Assembly: GCF_005938215.1 (NCBI RefSeq) | Contig: NZ_VCPD01000008.1 | Location: forward strand, 1 to 64,000 | Origin: Ruegeria sediminis | Lineage (GTDB): Bacteria > Pseudomonadota > Alphaproteobacteria > Rhodobacterales > Rhodobacteraceae | Reading direction: 5' to 3' | DNA: 64,000 nucleotides | Shown here: in pieces, positions 6,862-16,587 of the stretch | Position numbering within the stretch: the stretch's first letter is position 1 | How the letters are laid out: each line of letters starts with the position of its first letter | Notes under the pieces: generated by a model | The model's input: the letters and a program-made list of their open reading frames with translations, nothing else | Databases searched by the model: none | Told to the model about the DNA's origin: nothing | Program-made: the position numbers and the translations under genes

Positions 6862-9027
6862 GTGAAGTTGGGCGAGTTTTCCGTGCGGTATCTGCCTCTC
6901 CTCGTATTGATCGGCGCGACCATCGGCATCCTGATTGGCTGGTACAGCCCGTTTCTGACTTCCGTGATTGCGCCGGCCGGAGAGATCTACATTCGCCTCA
7001 TGGAAGTCATCGTGCTGCCGTACCTGATGGCATCCTTGATCCAGGGGCTTGGCAGCTTGCCGCAAGATACGGCGGTGAAACTTTTCCGGAAAAGCTGGGG
7101 AATCTATCTGTCGCTCTGGGCGACCGCTTTCGCGGTTCTTTACGCAGTGGCTTTGTCAGCGCCTCGCATTCACGAACCCGCGGTTGTGAATTTTTCCGAC
7201 AGCGACATTGGAGGGGCTTTCCCTAAGTCGTCTTTGATCGACCTGATCGTTCCGAACAATCTGTTCGAGGCGCTCAACAACAACTACATACCTTCGATCG
7301 TTTTGATCGGCATCATTTTTGGCATCGCCATACAAAAGGTCGAAAGCCGCGGCGACTTCCTGGATGGGCTTGCGGTTATTCGCTCCGCCTGCATTCGGAT
7401 CTGGGGTTGGGTCGTCTATCTGGCGCCCTTGGGGGTTTGCGCTCTCATGGCCGGCTCTGTCGGCAGCATGAACACGGTCGGCTTCGCGGCCATGTCGATG
7501 TATGTCTTCGTGGTATTTCTTTCGGGGTTGCTTTTGGGTTTGTGGCTGTTGCCGATGCTCCTGTCCTGCTTTCTGCCACTAAGCTACTGGCAAATACTTT
7601 CGGCCCTGAAAGATGCGTTTCTGATCGCCATCGTGACATCGCTGTCCGTCGCCGCACTTCCCCTCGTTCAGCAGGCCGCCCAAGACATTGCAAAAAAGGC
7701 TTGCGGCCCTGCGGACGAACAACGGCAGAAAGAACTGATCCAGACCGCCCTGTCGGTCAGCTACCCTTTGGCTCAGGTCGGCAACTTCTTCATCATGGTT
7801 TTTATCCTGTACGCGTCATTCTACTTTTTTGTTCAGATTGCGAACATACAACTGGTCGAACTGCCCTTTGTGACGCTCATTTCCGGCATTGGTTCGCCAA
7901 GCTCATCGATCGGAGCGGTCAGCTTTCTGGCGGATTGGCTCAACATGCCTGTTGCGACCACGGATCTGTACATCGAGACGATGACGGTCACCCGGTACGT
8001 GCAGGTGCTGGCGTCCGTATCCGGATTTGCCTTCATAACCTTTCTGGTGACATTCAATTTTTACGGGAAACTTCGGCTCCGGCCCACACGACTGGCAATC
8101 ACCTTGGCCATTTCTTCGGTAGCAGTAGTTGCGATCTGGTCCGCAGGTCGGTGGGGCGGCGCGCATATTCCACTGCATTCGGATACAAGCTACCGCGCAA
8201 TGGAACTTCCTGACGATCTGAAATCCAATGGAGACGGAGTGTCGGTTGCAAAGGCGGTAACTGATACATCCGGCACGCAAGACACGACCGGAAATTCGGA
8301 ATCGGAGTTTGCCTTGGACCGGATTCAGGCCGAAGGCATTCTCAAAGTGGGCTTCAACCCGCATGTCATGCCGTTCACCTACCAGAATGACCAGGGGCAG
8401 TATGTTGGCTTCGACGTCGAGTTGATGCATCGGTTCGCGAATGACATGAATGTCGACCTGAAGCTCATTCCTTTCGAATGGCAGGCGCTGGGCGACGATC
8501 TGAAAAACGCCGTGTTCGATATCGCCGTCGGCGGTCTCTACATAACCGGCAGGCGGCTGGAAAACCTGACCGTCAGCGACCCCTACTATGTCAGCCCCCT
8601 GGCTCTGATCGTGAAAACAGACAAACTCAACCGGTTTGAATCGCGTGATTTGATCAACGAAGCAAAGGAGCTGACTATCGCCGTGTTCGAAGACCCGGTT
8701 CTGGTTCCCCTGGCAAAGAGGATATTCCCCAGCGCCAAGCTCAAGATCGTTCCGGACTATGAAGGTCTGGCAGATGAAACGGATGTCGATGCCGCCCTCT
8801 GGACACTGGAACAGGCCCGCGCCTGGGCGATCTCGCAGGATGGTTACTCGGCGGTAGTGCCAAGGGATTTGGCCAGTCACTTCCTGTTCGGATACCTGAT
8901 GCCGCCCGGATCGCGCGACGTGGCCGACTATTTGAACTACTGGCTAAGTTTGCAGCGAGAGAACGGTATACTCGAGGAAATGACCAAACGCTGGATCAAT
9001 CCGGCATCCAAAGACATGACAAGGTAA
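6862..9027 (+). CDS. Cation:dicarboxylate/amino-acid symporter fused to a family 3 solute-binding domain
   Basis: About 721 residues from GTG 6862; an alternative GTG lies at 6883, and the open frame reaches back to 6724, so the start is uncertain. Residues 1 to about 420 form a DAACS (glutamate/C4-dicarboxylate symporter) membrane domain with about eight hydrophobic segments, the first being LLVLIGATIGILIGW. It carries the family's ion- and substrate-site style region SGIGSPSSSIGAVSFLADW. After a last membrane helix near residue 430 and a linker, residues about 490-715 form a periplasmic binding domain of the SBP_bac_3 type (ILKVGFNPHVMPFTYQNDQGQYVGFDVELM, then FDIAVGGLYIT). Such domains normally serve ABC transporters or sensors. 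Here one is covalently attached to a secondary transporter, so it may deliver or sense the substrate. Confidence 0.8.
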   Translation: MKLGEFSVRYLPLLVLIGATIGILIGWYSPFLTSVIAPAGEIYIRLMEVIVLPYLMASLIQGLGSLPQDTAVKLFRKSWGIYLSLWATAFAVLYAVALSAPRIHEPAVVNFSDSDIGGAFPKSSLIDLIVPNNLFEALNNNYIPSIVLIGIIFGIAIQKVESRGDFLDGLAVIRSACIRIWGWVVYLAPLGVCALMAGSVGSMNTVGFAAMSMYVFVVFLSGLLLGLWLLPMLLSCFLPLSYWQILSALKDAFLIAIVTSLSVAALPLVQQAAQDIAKKACGPADEQRQKELIQTALSVSYPLAQVGNFFIMVFILYASFYFFVQIANIQLVELPFVTLISGIGSPSSSIGAVSFLADWLNMPVATTDLYIETMTVTRYVQVLASVSGFAFITFLVTFNFYGKLRLRPTRLAITLAISSVAVVAIWSAGRWGGAHIPLHSDTSYRAMELPDDLKSNGDGVSVAKAVTDTSGTQDTTGNSESEFALDRIQAEGILKVGFNPHVMPFTYQNDQGQYVGFDVELMHRFANDMNVDLKLIPFEWQALGDDLKNAVFDIAVGGLYITGRRLENLTVSDPYYVSPLALIVKTDKLNRFESRDLINEAKELTIAVFEDPVLVPLAKRIFPSAKLKIVPDYEGLADETDVDAALWTLEQARAWAISQDGYSAVVPRDLASHFLFGYLMPPGSRDVADYLNYWLSLQRENGILEEMTKRWINPASKDMTR

Positions 9028-9219
9028 GCCCCGACCGCCCGTTATTAGTTTCTGAGTTATGCGACGAGGCTATTTCTGCGCACGTTTTCTGCATCCGGGT
9101 CGTCAACTGGCTGGCGTCACGGGGGCTGAAACCAAGGCTTTACAATAATCAGTTGCCGGAAACGCGACGCTCAAAATACACTGGTAAGCGATTGATCGTA
9201 TGGCATTTGGGAGAAGCGC

Positions 9220-10377
9220 GTGAGTTTCAGGCGGCTGATAATGGCAGAGAGCCGGAGATTTCTCCGTGTTTTGCCGTTTGGCCTGACTATGCTTGTCTCC
9301 GGTTGTCTCGAGGAAAAATCGGAGGCGCCAGCGACCAAGGCTCCCAAAGTCGTGGTTGCCCAGTCCAAGTCGGAAACCGTACCGCTGTTCCTGGAATTGA
9401 CCGGGCGCACGGAGGCACCCAACACGGTGTCCATCCGCTCACGCGTCGATGGTCACGTCGAATCCCGTCCGTTTACGGAAGGCACCGATATTCGCAAAGG
9501 CGATACCCTGTTCGTCATCGACCAGCGCCCCTACAAGGCCGAGCTGGCGCGGCTCAAAGGCGATCGAGACAGAAACAAGGCCACCCTGGAATTCGCAAAC
9601 AGGGAGTTGGATCGTTTTTCCGCCCTGGCGAATAAAGGCGCGGTTGCACCGGAGCAATTGGACCAAAAGACGACCAACGCGACCGAAGCGAAGGGCAATT
9701 TCGACAGCACCCAGGGCGCGGTCGACTCGGCGCAGATCAGCCTCGACTACACGACCGTGTCAGCGCCGATAGATGGGCGTATAGGCCGGGTTTACCAGGA
9801 TGTCGGCAACGTGGTCTCGGCCAACGACACGGTGCTTGCAGAATTGGTCCAGATGGATCCGCTTTATGTCTACGTCGGACCCAGCGAGCAGCAATTTCTG
9901 GAACTGGAAAGATACCGGGCGATCAATCCTGACCTGAAAGTGACGATAACATTGATCGATGGCAGCACCCATCCGCATGCGGGTTCTCTCGACTTTTCCA
10001 ATCCCGGCATAGATCCGACCACGGGCACGATCGCCGTACGGACAGTGTTCCCCAACCCTGAACGGACGCTGCGCCCCGGCCAGTATGCCCGAGTGCAAAT
10101 CCAGCTGACAGAACAGCAGGATCAGGTAACCATACCCGCAGAAGCCGTAGGGCAGGACCAGGCCGGTTTCTTCGTCTTTGTCGTTGGCAAGGACGACAAG
10201 GCCGAAATGCGTCGGGTGACGGCCGGCCGCATCTACGAGGGCCACCGCATCGTCACGTCCGGGCTCAAGGAAGGCGAACCGGTGATCGTGCAGGGACAGC
10301 AGCGCGTCCGGTCCGGCATGACCGTGCGGGTTGAAGAACCGTCCGCCGGTTCCGGCGACAGCAAGGCCGACGGCTGA
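9220..10377 (+). CDS. RND efflux periplasmic adaptor (membrane fusion protein), lipoprotein
   Basis: 385 residues from GTG 9220, preceded by GGGAGA; an ATG at 9241 is the alternative and leaves a cleaner signal peptide. A lipobox-like LVSGC near residues 25-29 predicts acylation at the cysteine. The HlyD/AcrA architecture follows: a biotinyl-lipoyl strand SRVDGHVESRPFTEG, a coiled-coil hairpin (AELARLKGDRDRNKA to DQKTTNATEAKGN), then the second lipoyl half with DGRIGRVYQDVGN and beta-barrel and membrane-proximal domains. It bridges the inner-membrane pump encoded directly downstream (TGA followed at once by ATG) to an outer-membrane channel. No TolC-type channel gene is present in the window. 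Confidence 0.9.
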   Translation: MSFRRLIMAESRRFLRVLPFGLTMLVSGCLEEKSEAPATKAPKVVVAQSKSETVPLFLELTGRTEAPNTVSIRSRVDGHVESRPFTEGTDIRKGDTLFVIDQRPYKAELARLKGDRDRNKATLEFANRELDRFSALANKGAVAPEQLDQKTTNATEAKGNFDSTQGAVDSAQISLDYTTVSAPIDGRIGRVYQDVGNVVSANDTVLAELVQMDPLYVYVGPSEQQFLELERYRAINPDLKVTITLIDGSTHPHAGSLDFSNPGIDPTTGTIAVRTVFPNPERTLRPGQYARVQIQLTEQQDQVTIPAEAVGQDQAGFFVFVVGKDDKAEMRRVTAGRIYEGHRIVTSGLKEGEPVIVQGQQRVRSGMTVRVEEPSAGSGDSKADG

Positions 10378-13300
10378 ATGCTGAGCCGGTTCTTCATCTC
10401 CCGGCCAGTCTTCGCTTCGGTCATCGCCATAGTCATCGTGGTTGCCGGGCTGATTTCCATTCCGCTTCTGCCTGTCGGCGAGTTTCCTGAAGTCGTGCCT
10501 CCGACGGTTGTTGTCAACGCCACCTACACCGGAGGCAGCGCCGAAGTGGTCGAAGAGGCGGTGACCATCCCCCTAGAGGAACAGATCAATGGCGTGCAGG
10601 GCATGGTCTACATGTCATCGACCAGTTCCAACGACGGCACATCGAACATTACCGTGACTTTCGAGGAAGGGTACGACCTCAGCATTGCGGCGGTCGATAC
10701 TCAGAACCGGGTATCGACAGCAATGGCCCAACTGCCGGACGAAGTGATCGCAGCTGGCGTCACGGTGACGAAGGAATCAGTCGATCTGACGTTGGGCGTC
10801 AACCTGATCTCGCCGGGCGGCCAGTTCGACGAGCTGTTCATCTCGAACTATGCCGACATTCACATAACCGACCGGCTCAAGCGTATTCCGGGCGTCGGTA
10901 CGGTGATGGTGTGGGGCGAGCGAGTCTATGCCATGCGCGTCTGGCTGGACCCCGAAAAACTGGCCAGCCTCGGTCTGACGGCGTCTGACGTCTATGACGC
11001 GGTCACCGAGCAGAACCAGCAGGTCGCCGCCGGGTCCATCGGCGCGCCGCCGTCGGCCGACAACCAGAAATTCGAACTGACTTTGACTACGAAGGGCAGG
11101 CTCAGGAACAAGGAAGAATTCGAGAACATCATACTCGGCACCGGCGAAGACAGCGCGGTAATTCGCCTGAAGGACGTGGCGCGGGTGGAACTGGGCGCCG
11201 AGGACTATTCCTTCGTTTCGACCCTCGACGGCAACCCGACGGTGGGCCTGGGCATCATGCAGCTACCTGGCGCCAATGCCTTGCGACTGGCCTCGCAGGT
11301 TCGCGAAACCATGGCGGAACTTTCGCAGGACTTTCCCGAGGGCCTCGAATACACGGTCCTCTACGACACGACGGAATTCGACCGCGAAGCGATCCGCGAC
11401 GTGCTCTTCACGCTCGTTCAGGCGATCCTGCTTGTCGTTTTCGTCATCGTCGTGTTTCTGCCCAACCTCCGGGCGGCGATCATCCCCGTGATCACGATCC
11501 CTGTCTGCCTGATCGGAACATTCGCCTTGATGCTGGCGCTCGGCTTTTCCATCAATCTTCTGACGCTGTTCGGCCTCGTGCTGGCGGTCGGGCTTGTGGT
11601 CGATGACGCTATCGTCGTGGTCGAGAACGTATCCCGCCACATCGAGAACGGCGAAACGGACGCCAAGGAAGCGGCCCGTCGCGCCATGGACGAAGTGACA
11701 GGGCCGATCGTCGCCACATCGCTGGTGCTGTTGGCGGTATTCATACCGGTTGCGCTGATGCCGGGTCTGACCGGCAAATTGTACCAGCAGTTTGCCCTGA
11801 CGATCGCTTCGGCCGTCGCCATCTCGGCGGTAAACGCCCTGACGCTCAGTCCCGCCTTGTGCGGGCTGCTGTTGGGCGGCGCTCGCCCGAAAGCGAAGAT
11901 CATCCAACGGTTCGACGCCGGTTTCGTCTGGTTTACCAGGCGCTACGAGGCCGTGGTCGGTTGGTTCATCCGGGTATGGCAACCGGTGGCTTTGGGGTTC
12001 GCCGCCCTGCTGGCCGGTACGGTCTACATGTTCACTCTCGTGCCGACGGGATTCATCCCGAACGAGGATCAGGGCTATTTCATCATCAGCCTTGAAACGC
12101 CCGAGGGCACGGCACTGGGACAGACGCAAAAGGTCGTCGATGAAGCATACGAGATTTTGCATGACCTTCCGGGTGTCAAAGGTGTCGTCACGTTCACTGG
12201 TTTCAGCTTCCTGACCAACACCTCGGCTTCCAACCTTGGCAACCTGTTCGCCGTTCTGGAGCCTTGGGGAGAACGCAAGGGGCACAATGAAAGCGTAACC
12301 GCGCTCATGGCCGAGGCGCAGGCGCAGTTTGACGAAATACCGGGCGGGGTTTTGACCACTTTCAACCCTCCGCCCATTTTCGGCCTGTCACCGACGGGCG
12401 GATTCCAATTCGAGTTGCAGGACACCACCGGCGGCTCGCTTAAGGATCTTGAGCAGGTGACGCAGGACATGGTGGCGGCCGGGAACGCGCGGCCGGAGCT
12501 TGCCGGCCTGTTCAGTCCGTTTTCGGCAAGTACGCCACAGCTACATATCGAACTCGACCGGACCAAGGCGCTGACCGAGGGGGTGTCGGTCGGGAATGTG
12601 TTCGACGCGCTTCAGACATTCCTCGGCGGCATCTATGTCAATGATTTCAACGTCTACGGAAGAGTCTACAAGGTCTATTTGCAGGCGGACGTCGACGCCC
12701 GGCAGGCCGAGGAGGATATCGGCAGGCTCTATGTGCGCAACGACGATGGTGGCATGGTGCCTCTGAGCGCCCTGGTGAAAGTGCAGCCACAGATCGGGGC
12801 GCGTACGATCAACCATTACAACCTGTTCCGCTCGACCAGCATCAACGGCGCCGCTGGCGAAGGGTACAGTTCCAGTCAGGCCATCGCAGCCATGAACAGC
12901 CTGGCGAACCAGGAACTGCCGAGGGGCTATACCTTTGAATGGACCGGAAATGCCTATCAGGAAATCAAGGCCGGAAACGTCGCTCCGATCCTCTTCGCGC
13001 TGGCGGTCGTGTTCGCCTTTCTGTTCCTGGCTGCGCAATATGAGAGTTTCGTCATGCCCCTCATGGTGTTGCTGGCCGTTCCTCTTGCGATATTCGGGGC
13101 GCTGGTGGCGCAGTGGCTTCGCGGTTACGACAACAACATCTATTGCCAGATCGGTCTGGTCATGCTGATCGGTCTGGCAAGCAAGGGCGCCATCCTGATC
13201 GTCGAATTTGCCCGACGCCGACGCGAAGAGGGCCTTGCGATCGAGGAATCGGCGATGGAAGCGGCCCGCATCCGAATAAGACCGCTGCTGATGACCGCCT

Positions 13301-13497
13301 TTGCCTTCATCCTTGGCGTGGTACCCCTGGTACTTGCCAGCGGTGCCGGCTCGGCCGCCCGGCGCTCTCTCGGAACCGCTGTCTTTGGCGGCATGATCGT
13401 CGCCACCGTCCTGAGTCTCGTCCTGGTTCCGGTCCTCTACGTGGTCATCGAACGACTGCGGGAGCGGTTGGCCGGAAGCTCAAGATCTTCCGGTTGA
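10378..13497 (+). CDS. RND multidrug efflux transporter, inner-membrane pump (HAE-1 family)
   Basis: 1039 residues, the expected AcrB/MexB length. It begins with MLSRFFISRPVFASVIAIVIV, which is typical of TM1. The proton-relay aspartates are present as the adjacent pair in GLVVDDAIVVVEN (D409/D410), and the partner lysine is in IGLASKGAILIVEFA (K936). Twelve membrane segments and two large periplasmic loops are apparent. The pump uses proton motive force to expel hydrophobic compounds through the adaptor encoded immediately upstream and an outer-membrane channel encoded elsewhere. Substrates cannot be predicted. No regulator gene is adjacent. Confidence 0.93.
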   Translation: MLSRFFISRPVFASVIAIVIVVAGLISIPLLPVGEFPEVVPPTVVVNATYTGGSAEVVEEAVTIPLEEQINGVQGMVYMSSTSSNDGTSNITVTFEEGYDLSIAAVDTQNRVSTAMAQLPDEVIAAGVTVTKESVDLTLGVNLISPGGQFDELFISNYADIHITDRLKRIPGVGTVMVWGERVYAMRVWLDPEKLASLGLTASDVYDAVTEQNQQVAAGSIGAPPSADNQKFELTLTTKGRLRNKEEFENIILGTGEDSAVIRLKDVARVELGAEDYSFVSTLDGNPTVGLGIMQLPGANALRLASQVRETMAELSQDFPEGLEYTVLYDTTEFDREAIRDVLFTLVQAILLVVFVIVVFLPNLRAAIIPVITIPVCLIGTFALMLALGFSINLLTLFGLVLAVGLVVDDAIVVVENVSRHIENGETDAKEAARRAMDEVTGPIVATSLVLLAVFIPVALMPGLTGKLYQQFALTIASAVAISAVNALTLSPALCGLLLGGARPKAKIIQRFDAGFVWFTRRYEAVVGWFIRVWQPVALGFAALLAGTVYMFTLVPTGFIPNEDQGYFIISLETPEGTALGQTQKVVDEAYEILHDLPGVKGVVTFTGFSFLTNTSASNLGNLFAVLEPWGERKGHNESVTALMAEAQAQFDEIPGGVLTTFNPPPIFGLSPTGGFQFELQDTTGGSLKDLEQVTQDMVAAGNARPELAGLFSPFSASTPQLHIELDRTKALTEGVSVGNVFDALQTFLGGIYVNDFNVYGRVYKVYLQADVDARQAEEDIGRLYVRNDDGGMVPLSALVKVQPQIGARTINHYNLFRSTSINGAAGEGYSSSQAIAAMNSLANQELPRGYTFEWTGNAYQEIKAGNVAPILFALAVVFAFLFLAAQYESFVMPLMVLLAVPLAIFGALVAQWLRGYDNNIYCQIGLVMLIGLASKGAILIVEFARRRREEGLAIEESAMEAARIRIRPLLMTAFAFILGVVPLVLASGAGSAARRSLGTAVFGGMIVATVLSLVLVPVLYVVIERLRERLAGSSRSSG

Positions 13498-13638
13498 ACC
13501 TACTTTTCGAGCAAATCGAACTGGGCGAGGTATCGGCTGGATCGCAGTCCCGTTGCTCCGCGTGGGGCCTGCACACGAAGTTGAAAGTATTACGACAAAA
13601 AGCACTTGCTGCAGCGGCGGCGTGAGAACTCCGGATGT

Positions 13639-14664
13639 TTAACTCCGGGGATCCAGCAATTTCGCCAGTACGCCGTCCTTGGTGATCTGTCCCAGCAACT
13701 CTCCGTTTTCCACCACGCCCACCGGTTGACCCGTTTCGATCACCTGATTCATCACGTCCTGAATCCGCGCGTCCGGCGAAACGGTGCGGTTCGGGCTTGA
13801 ACTCAGCGGCTCCATCACGTCGCGCGCGCAGAGCACGCCCAAAGGGTTCATATGCGCCACGAAGTCCGCTACGTATTCGTTGGCCGGATCCGAGAAGATC
13901 TGCTGTGGGGTGCCGCACTGCACGATCCGCCCGCCCTCCATGATCGCGATCCGATTGCCAATCTTGAAAGCTTCGTCCAGATCGTGGCTGACGAAGATGA
14001 TCGTGCGTTTCAGTTCTTTCTGAAGGTCAAGCAACTCGTCCTGCAACCGGGTGCGGATCAGCGGGTCGAGCGCCGAGAACGGCTCGTCCATCAGAAGGAT
14101 CGGGGCTTCGGTGGCGAAAGCGCGGGCAAGTCCCACGCGCTGCTGCATACCGCCCGATAGCTGGCCGACCTTGCGCTCTGCCCAGTCGGATAGCCCGACC
14201 AACGCCAACTGCCGGTCCACCTGCGCGTTGCGATCGGCTTTGGAAACGCCGGACAACTCCAGCCCCAATCCCACGTTTTCGCGCACCGTGCGCCAAGGCA
14301 GCAGCCCGAATTGCTGGAACACCATTGCGATCTGGTTCTGACGGATGCGGCGCAAGGTGGCGGCGTCTGCGCCGGTCACGTTCACCATGCCATTACCGTC
14401 ATTGACCCGCACCTGCCCGCGGATCACCGGGTTCAATCCGTTGACCGCCCGCAGCAACGTTGACTTGCCCGAGCCGGACAAGCCCATGAGCACGAGGATC
14501 TCGCCTTCCTCTACCTCGAGCGTGCAGTTGTGAACGCCCAGCACCTGGCCCGTGGATGCCTGGATTTCACCTCGCTCGCGCCCGTCGTCCATCATCGGCA
14601 GCGCGGTCGCGGGTTTGTCGCCGAACACGATGGAAACATTGTCGAAAATCACCGATTTGGTCAT
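13639..14664 (-). CDS. choV: Choline / glycine betaine ABC transporter ATP-binding protein
   Basis: 341 residues with Walker A GLSGSGKST, signature LSGGMQQR, Walker B ILLMDEPFSALD and a switch His in FVSHDLDEA. An extra C-terminal segment of about 80 residues is CBS-like (ARDVMEPLSSSPNRTVSPDARIQDVM), as in ProV/OpuAA/ChoV of the quaternary amine uptake family. This domain usually regulates transport by ionic strength or nucleotide. It follows choW by three bases in a choX-choW-choV order, which in rhizobia and roseobacters is the choline importer. It powers uptake of choline, possibly also betaine. Confidence 0.9.
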   Translation of the reverse strand: MTKSVIFDNVSIVFGDKPATALPMMDDGRERGEIQASTGQVLGVHNCTLEVEEGEILVLMGLSGSGKSTLLRAVNGLNPVIRGQVRVNDGNGMVNVTGADAATLRRIRQNQIAMVFQQFGLLPWRTVRENVGLGLELSGVSKADRNAQVDRQLALVGLSDWAERKVGQLSGGMQQRVGLARAFATEAPILLMDEPFSALDPLIRTRLQDELLDLQKELKRTIIFVSHDLDEAFKIGNRIAIMEGGRIVQCGTPQQIFSDPANEYVADFVAHMNPLGVLCARDVMEPLSSSPNRTVSPDARIQDVMNQVIETGQPVGVVENGELLGQITKDGVLAKLLDPRS

Positions 14665-14667
14665 GAT

Positions 14668-15498
14668 TCAGTTTTCCATCCGCAACATGCGGTCCAGCAT
14701 GATCGCCACGACCACGATGATGAAGCCGCTCTCGAAGCCCAGGGCGATATTCACGGTGTTGATGGCCCTCAGCACTGGTACGCCCAGTCCATCCGCGCCG
14801 ACCAGCGCCGCGATGACGACCATGGACAGCGACAGCATGATGGTCTGGTTGAGCCCGGCCATGATCTGCGGCAGCGCATAGGGCAGTTCCACCTTGTACA
14901 ATGTCTGGCGGTCGGTTGCGCCGAAGGCCTGCGCCGCTTCCAGAAGTGGCTGCGGGGTCGAGGATACGCCCAAATGCGTCAGCCGGATCGGCGCCGGCAC
15001 CACGAAGATCACCGTGGCGATCAACCCCGGCACCATGCCGATGCCGAAAAACACGATGGCGGGGATCAGGTAGACGAAGGTCGGCAGCGTCTGCATCAGG
15101 TCCAGGATCGGACGCAGCCCGCGATAGAAACCGGGCCGGTGCGCGGCGGCAATACCGACCGGAACGCCGATCGCCATGCAGAACACGCAGGCCGACAAAA
15201 CCAGCGTCAGCGATTCAGTGGTTTCCTCCCAATAGCCTTGATTGAGAATGAAGAGAAACCCGAGCAGCACGAACAGGCACGTCTTCCAACTGCGCTGCAG
15301 TATCCAGGTGATGGCGACGAAAACCGCGATGATGACCAGCGGATGCGGTGTTTGCAGCAGCCACAGGATCGCATCGATCAGGGCTTCCATGAACATCGCA
15401 AGCCCGTCGAAGAACCAGGCGAAATTGTCCTGAAGCCAGAGAAAGAAGGTTTCGGCACCATCGCCGATCGGGAACTTGTGGTCGGTGATCCAGTTCAT
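14668..15498 (-). CDS. choW: Choline / glycine betaine ABC transporter permease
   Basis: 276 residues, ProW/ChoW family. The N-terminal amphipathic part (MNWITDHKFPIGDG) precedes several membrane segments, and the binding-protein-dependent permease motif is seen around EAAQAFGATDRQTLYKVELPYALP (an EAA-like loop that contacts the ATPase). It forms the inner-membrane channel of the importer with ChoV and the periplasmic protein ChoX. It is separated from choX by 94 bases that contain a strong hairpin, so its expression is probably lower than that of choX. Confidence 0.9.
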   Translation of the reverse strand: MNWITDHKFPIGDGAETFFLWLQDNFAWFFDGLAMFMEALIDAILWLLQTPHPLVIIAVFVAITWILQRSWKTCLFVLLGFLFILNQGYWEETTESLTLVLSACVFCMAIGVPVGIAAAHRPGFYRGLRPILDLMQTLPTFVYLIPAIVFFGIGMVPGLIATVIFVVPAPIRLTHLGVSSTPQPLLEAAQAFGATDRQTLYKVELPYALPQIMAGLNQTIMLSLSMVVIAALVGADGLGVPVLRAINTVNIALGFESGFIIVVVAIMLDRMLRMEN

Positions 15499-15542
15499 GT
15501 CTCAGACCTTGGGCACAAATTGAGAGGGACGAGGGCTTGCGC

Positions 15543-15580
15543 ACCTCATCCTGCCCCTCTCCCCGGAGGGAGAGGGATGA
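15543..15580. repeat. Large hairpin between choX and choW
   Basis: The intergenic DNA holds a long imperfect palindrome: TCATCC, CCCTCTCC and, after a short CCGGAG loop, GGAGAGGG and GGATGA. There is no U-tract, so it is more likely an mRNA-stabilising or attenuating hairpin, or a dispersed extragenic palindrome, than a full terminator. Its position after the binding-protein gene is typical for setting a high binding protein to permease ratio. Confidence 0.6.
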
Positions 15581-15592
15581 AGCCACTCAAGC

Positions 15593-16519
15593 TCAGAGTC
15601 CGAGCGTTGATTTGACCGCAGCCATGGCGTCGCCGCCATCCTTCGTGGTCACGCCGTCAAGCCAGGGTTCCAGCACGGCCGGATTGGCGGCCAACCATGC
15701 CTTTGCTGCCTCGGCCGGGTCCTGCCCGTCATCCAGGATTGCGCCCATGATCTCGTTTTCCATGGCGAGCGTAAATTCCAGGTTCTGCAACAGCTTGCCG
15801 ACGTTAGGGCAGGCTTCGACATATCCCGCCGACGTGTTGGTATAGACGGTCGCGCCGCCAAGATTGGGGCCGAACCAGTCGTCGCCGCCCTCAAGGTAGG
15901 TCATCTCGAAATTGGCGTTCATAGGATGCGGCTCCCACCCCAGGAACACGATCGGTTCCGCGCGGCGGTCGGCGCGGGCCACCTGGGCCAACATCCCCTG
16001 CTCCGAGCTTTCCTTGACCTCGAATCCTTTCAGCCCGAAAGCGTCCTGTTCGATCATGTCGATGATGAGCCGGTTGCCGTCATTGCCCGGCTCGATGCCG
16101 TAGATTACGCCTTCCAAGGCGTCGGCATTGCCGGCGATGGTATCGAACGAGGTTATGCCCAGATCGGCCCCCGCCTTGTTGGTCGCAAGCGTGTATTTGG
16201 CGCCTTCCAGGTTGGCGCGCACGGTATCGACCGTTCCGGCTTCGCGGTAGGACGCGATGTCGGCTTCCATCGTGGGCATCCAGTTGCCCAGGAACACGTC
16301 GATATCGCCCTTGGCAAGCGAAGTGTAGGTCACCGGGACCGAAAGCACCTTGATCTCGGTCTCGTACCCCAACGCCTCCAGAACCGTGGTGGTGGCGGCC
16401 GTGGTCGCAGTAATGTCGGTCCAGCCCACATCCGAGAAGCTGACCGTGTCGCAATCCGCACTTGCAGTGCTTGCCGCAACCGCCAGCGCGAGCGCCGAAA
16501 TCGACGTCCTGAAAACCAT
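15593..16519 (-). CDS. choX: Choline ABC transporter periplasmic substrate-binding protein
   Basis: 308 residues from ATG 16517-16519, which has GGGAG 8 bases upstream. The signal peptide (MVFRTSISALALAVAASTASA) is followed by the mature start DCDTVSFSDVGWTDI, characteristic of ChoX/ProX-type OpuAC binding proteins. Aromatic ligand-cage residues are plausible in DVGWTDI, FLGNWMP and FLGWEPHPM. It captures choline (and perhaps betaine or acetylcholine) in the periplasm. It is the first gene of the minus-strand choXWV operon and is divergent from betB, so uptake and oxidation share one control region. Confidence 0.9.
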   Translation of the reverse strand: MVFRTSISALALAVAASTASADCDTVSFSDVGWTDITATTAATTTVLEALGYETEIKVLSVPVTYTSLAKGDIDVFLGNWMPTMEADIASYREAGTVDTVRANLEGAKYTLATNKAGADLGITSFDTIAGNADALEGVIYGIEPGNDGNRLIIDMIEQDAFGLKGFEVKESSEQGMLAQVARADRRAEPIVFLGWEPHPMNANFEMTYLEGGDDWFGPNLGGATVYTNTSAGYVEACPNVGKLLQNLEFTLAMENEIMGAILDDGQDPAEAAKAWLAANPAVLEPWLDGVTTKDGGDAMAAVKSTLGL

Positions 16520-16587
16520 GAAAACGCTCCCTGTTTTTTGTTTGATGCCCATGACAAAGCATATTTGCCAACGCTTCGCAACTAATT

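Noticed and set aside
13498..13638. Terminator between the RND pump and choV
   Set aside because: The AACTCCGG copies at the end of this gap are direct, not inverted, repeats and no U-tract follows, so I could not support a terminator.
14530..15615. 361-codon plus-strand reading frame opposite choW
   Set aside because: Antisense shadow of choV/choW; composition dominated by Arg, His, Asp and Gln without domains.
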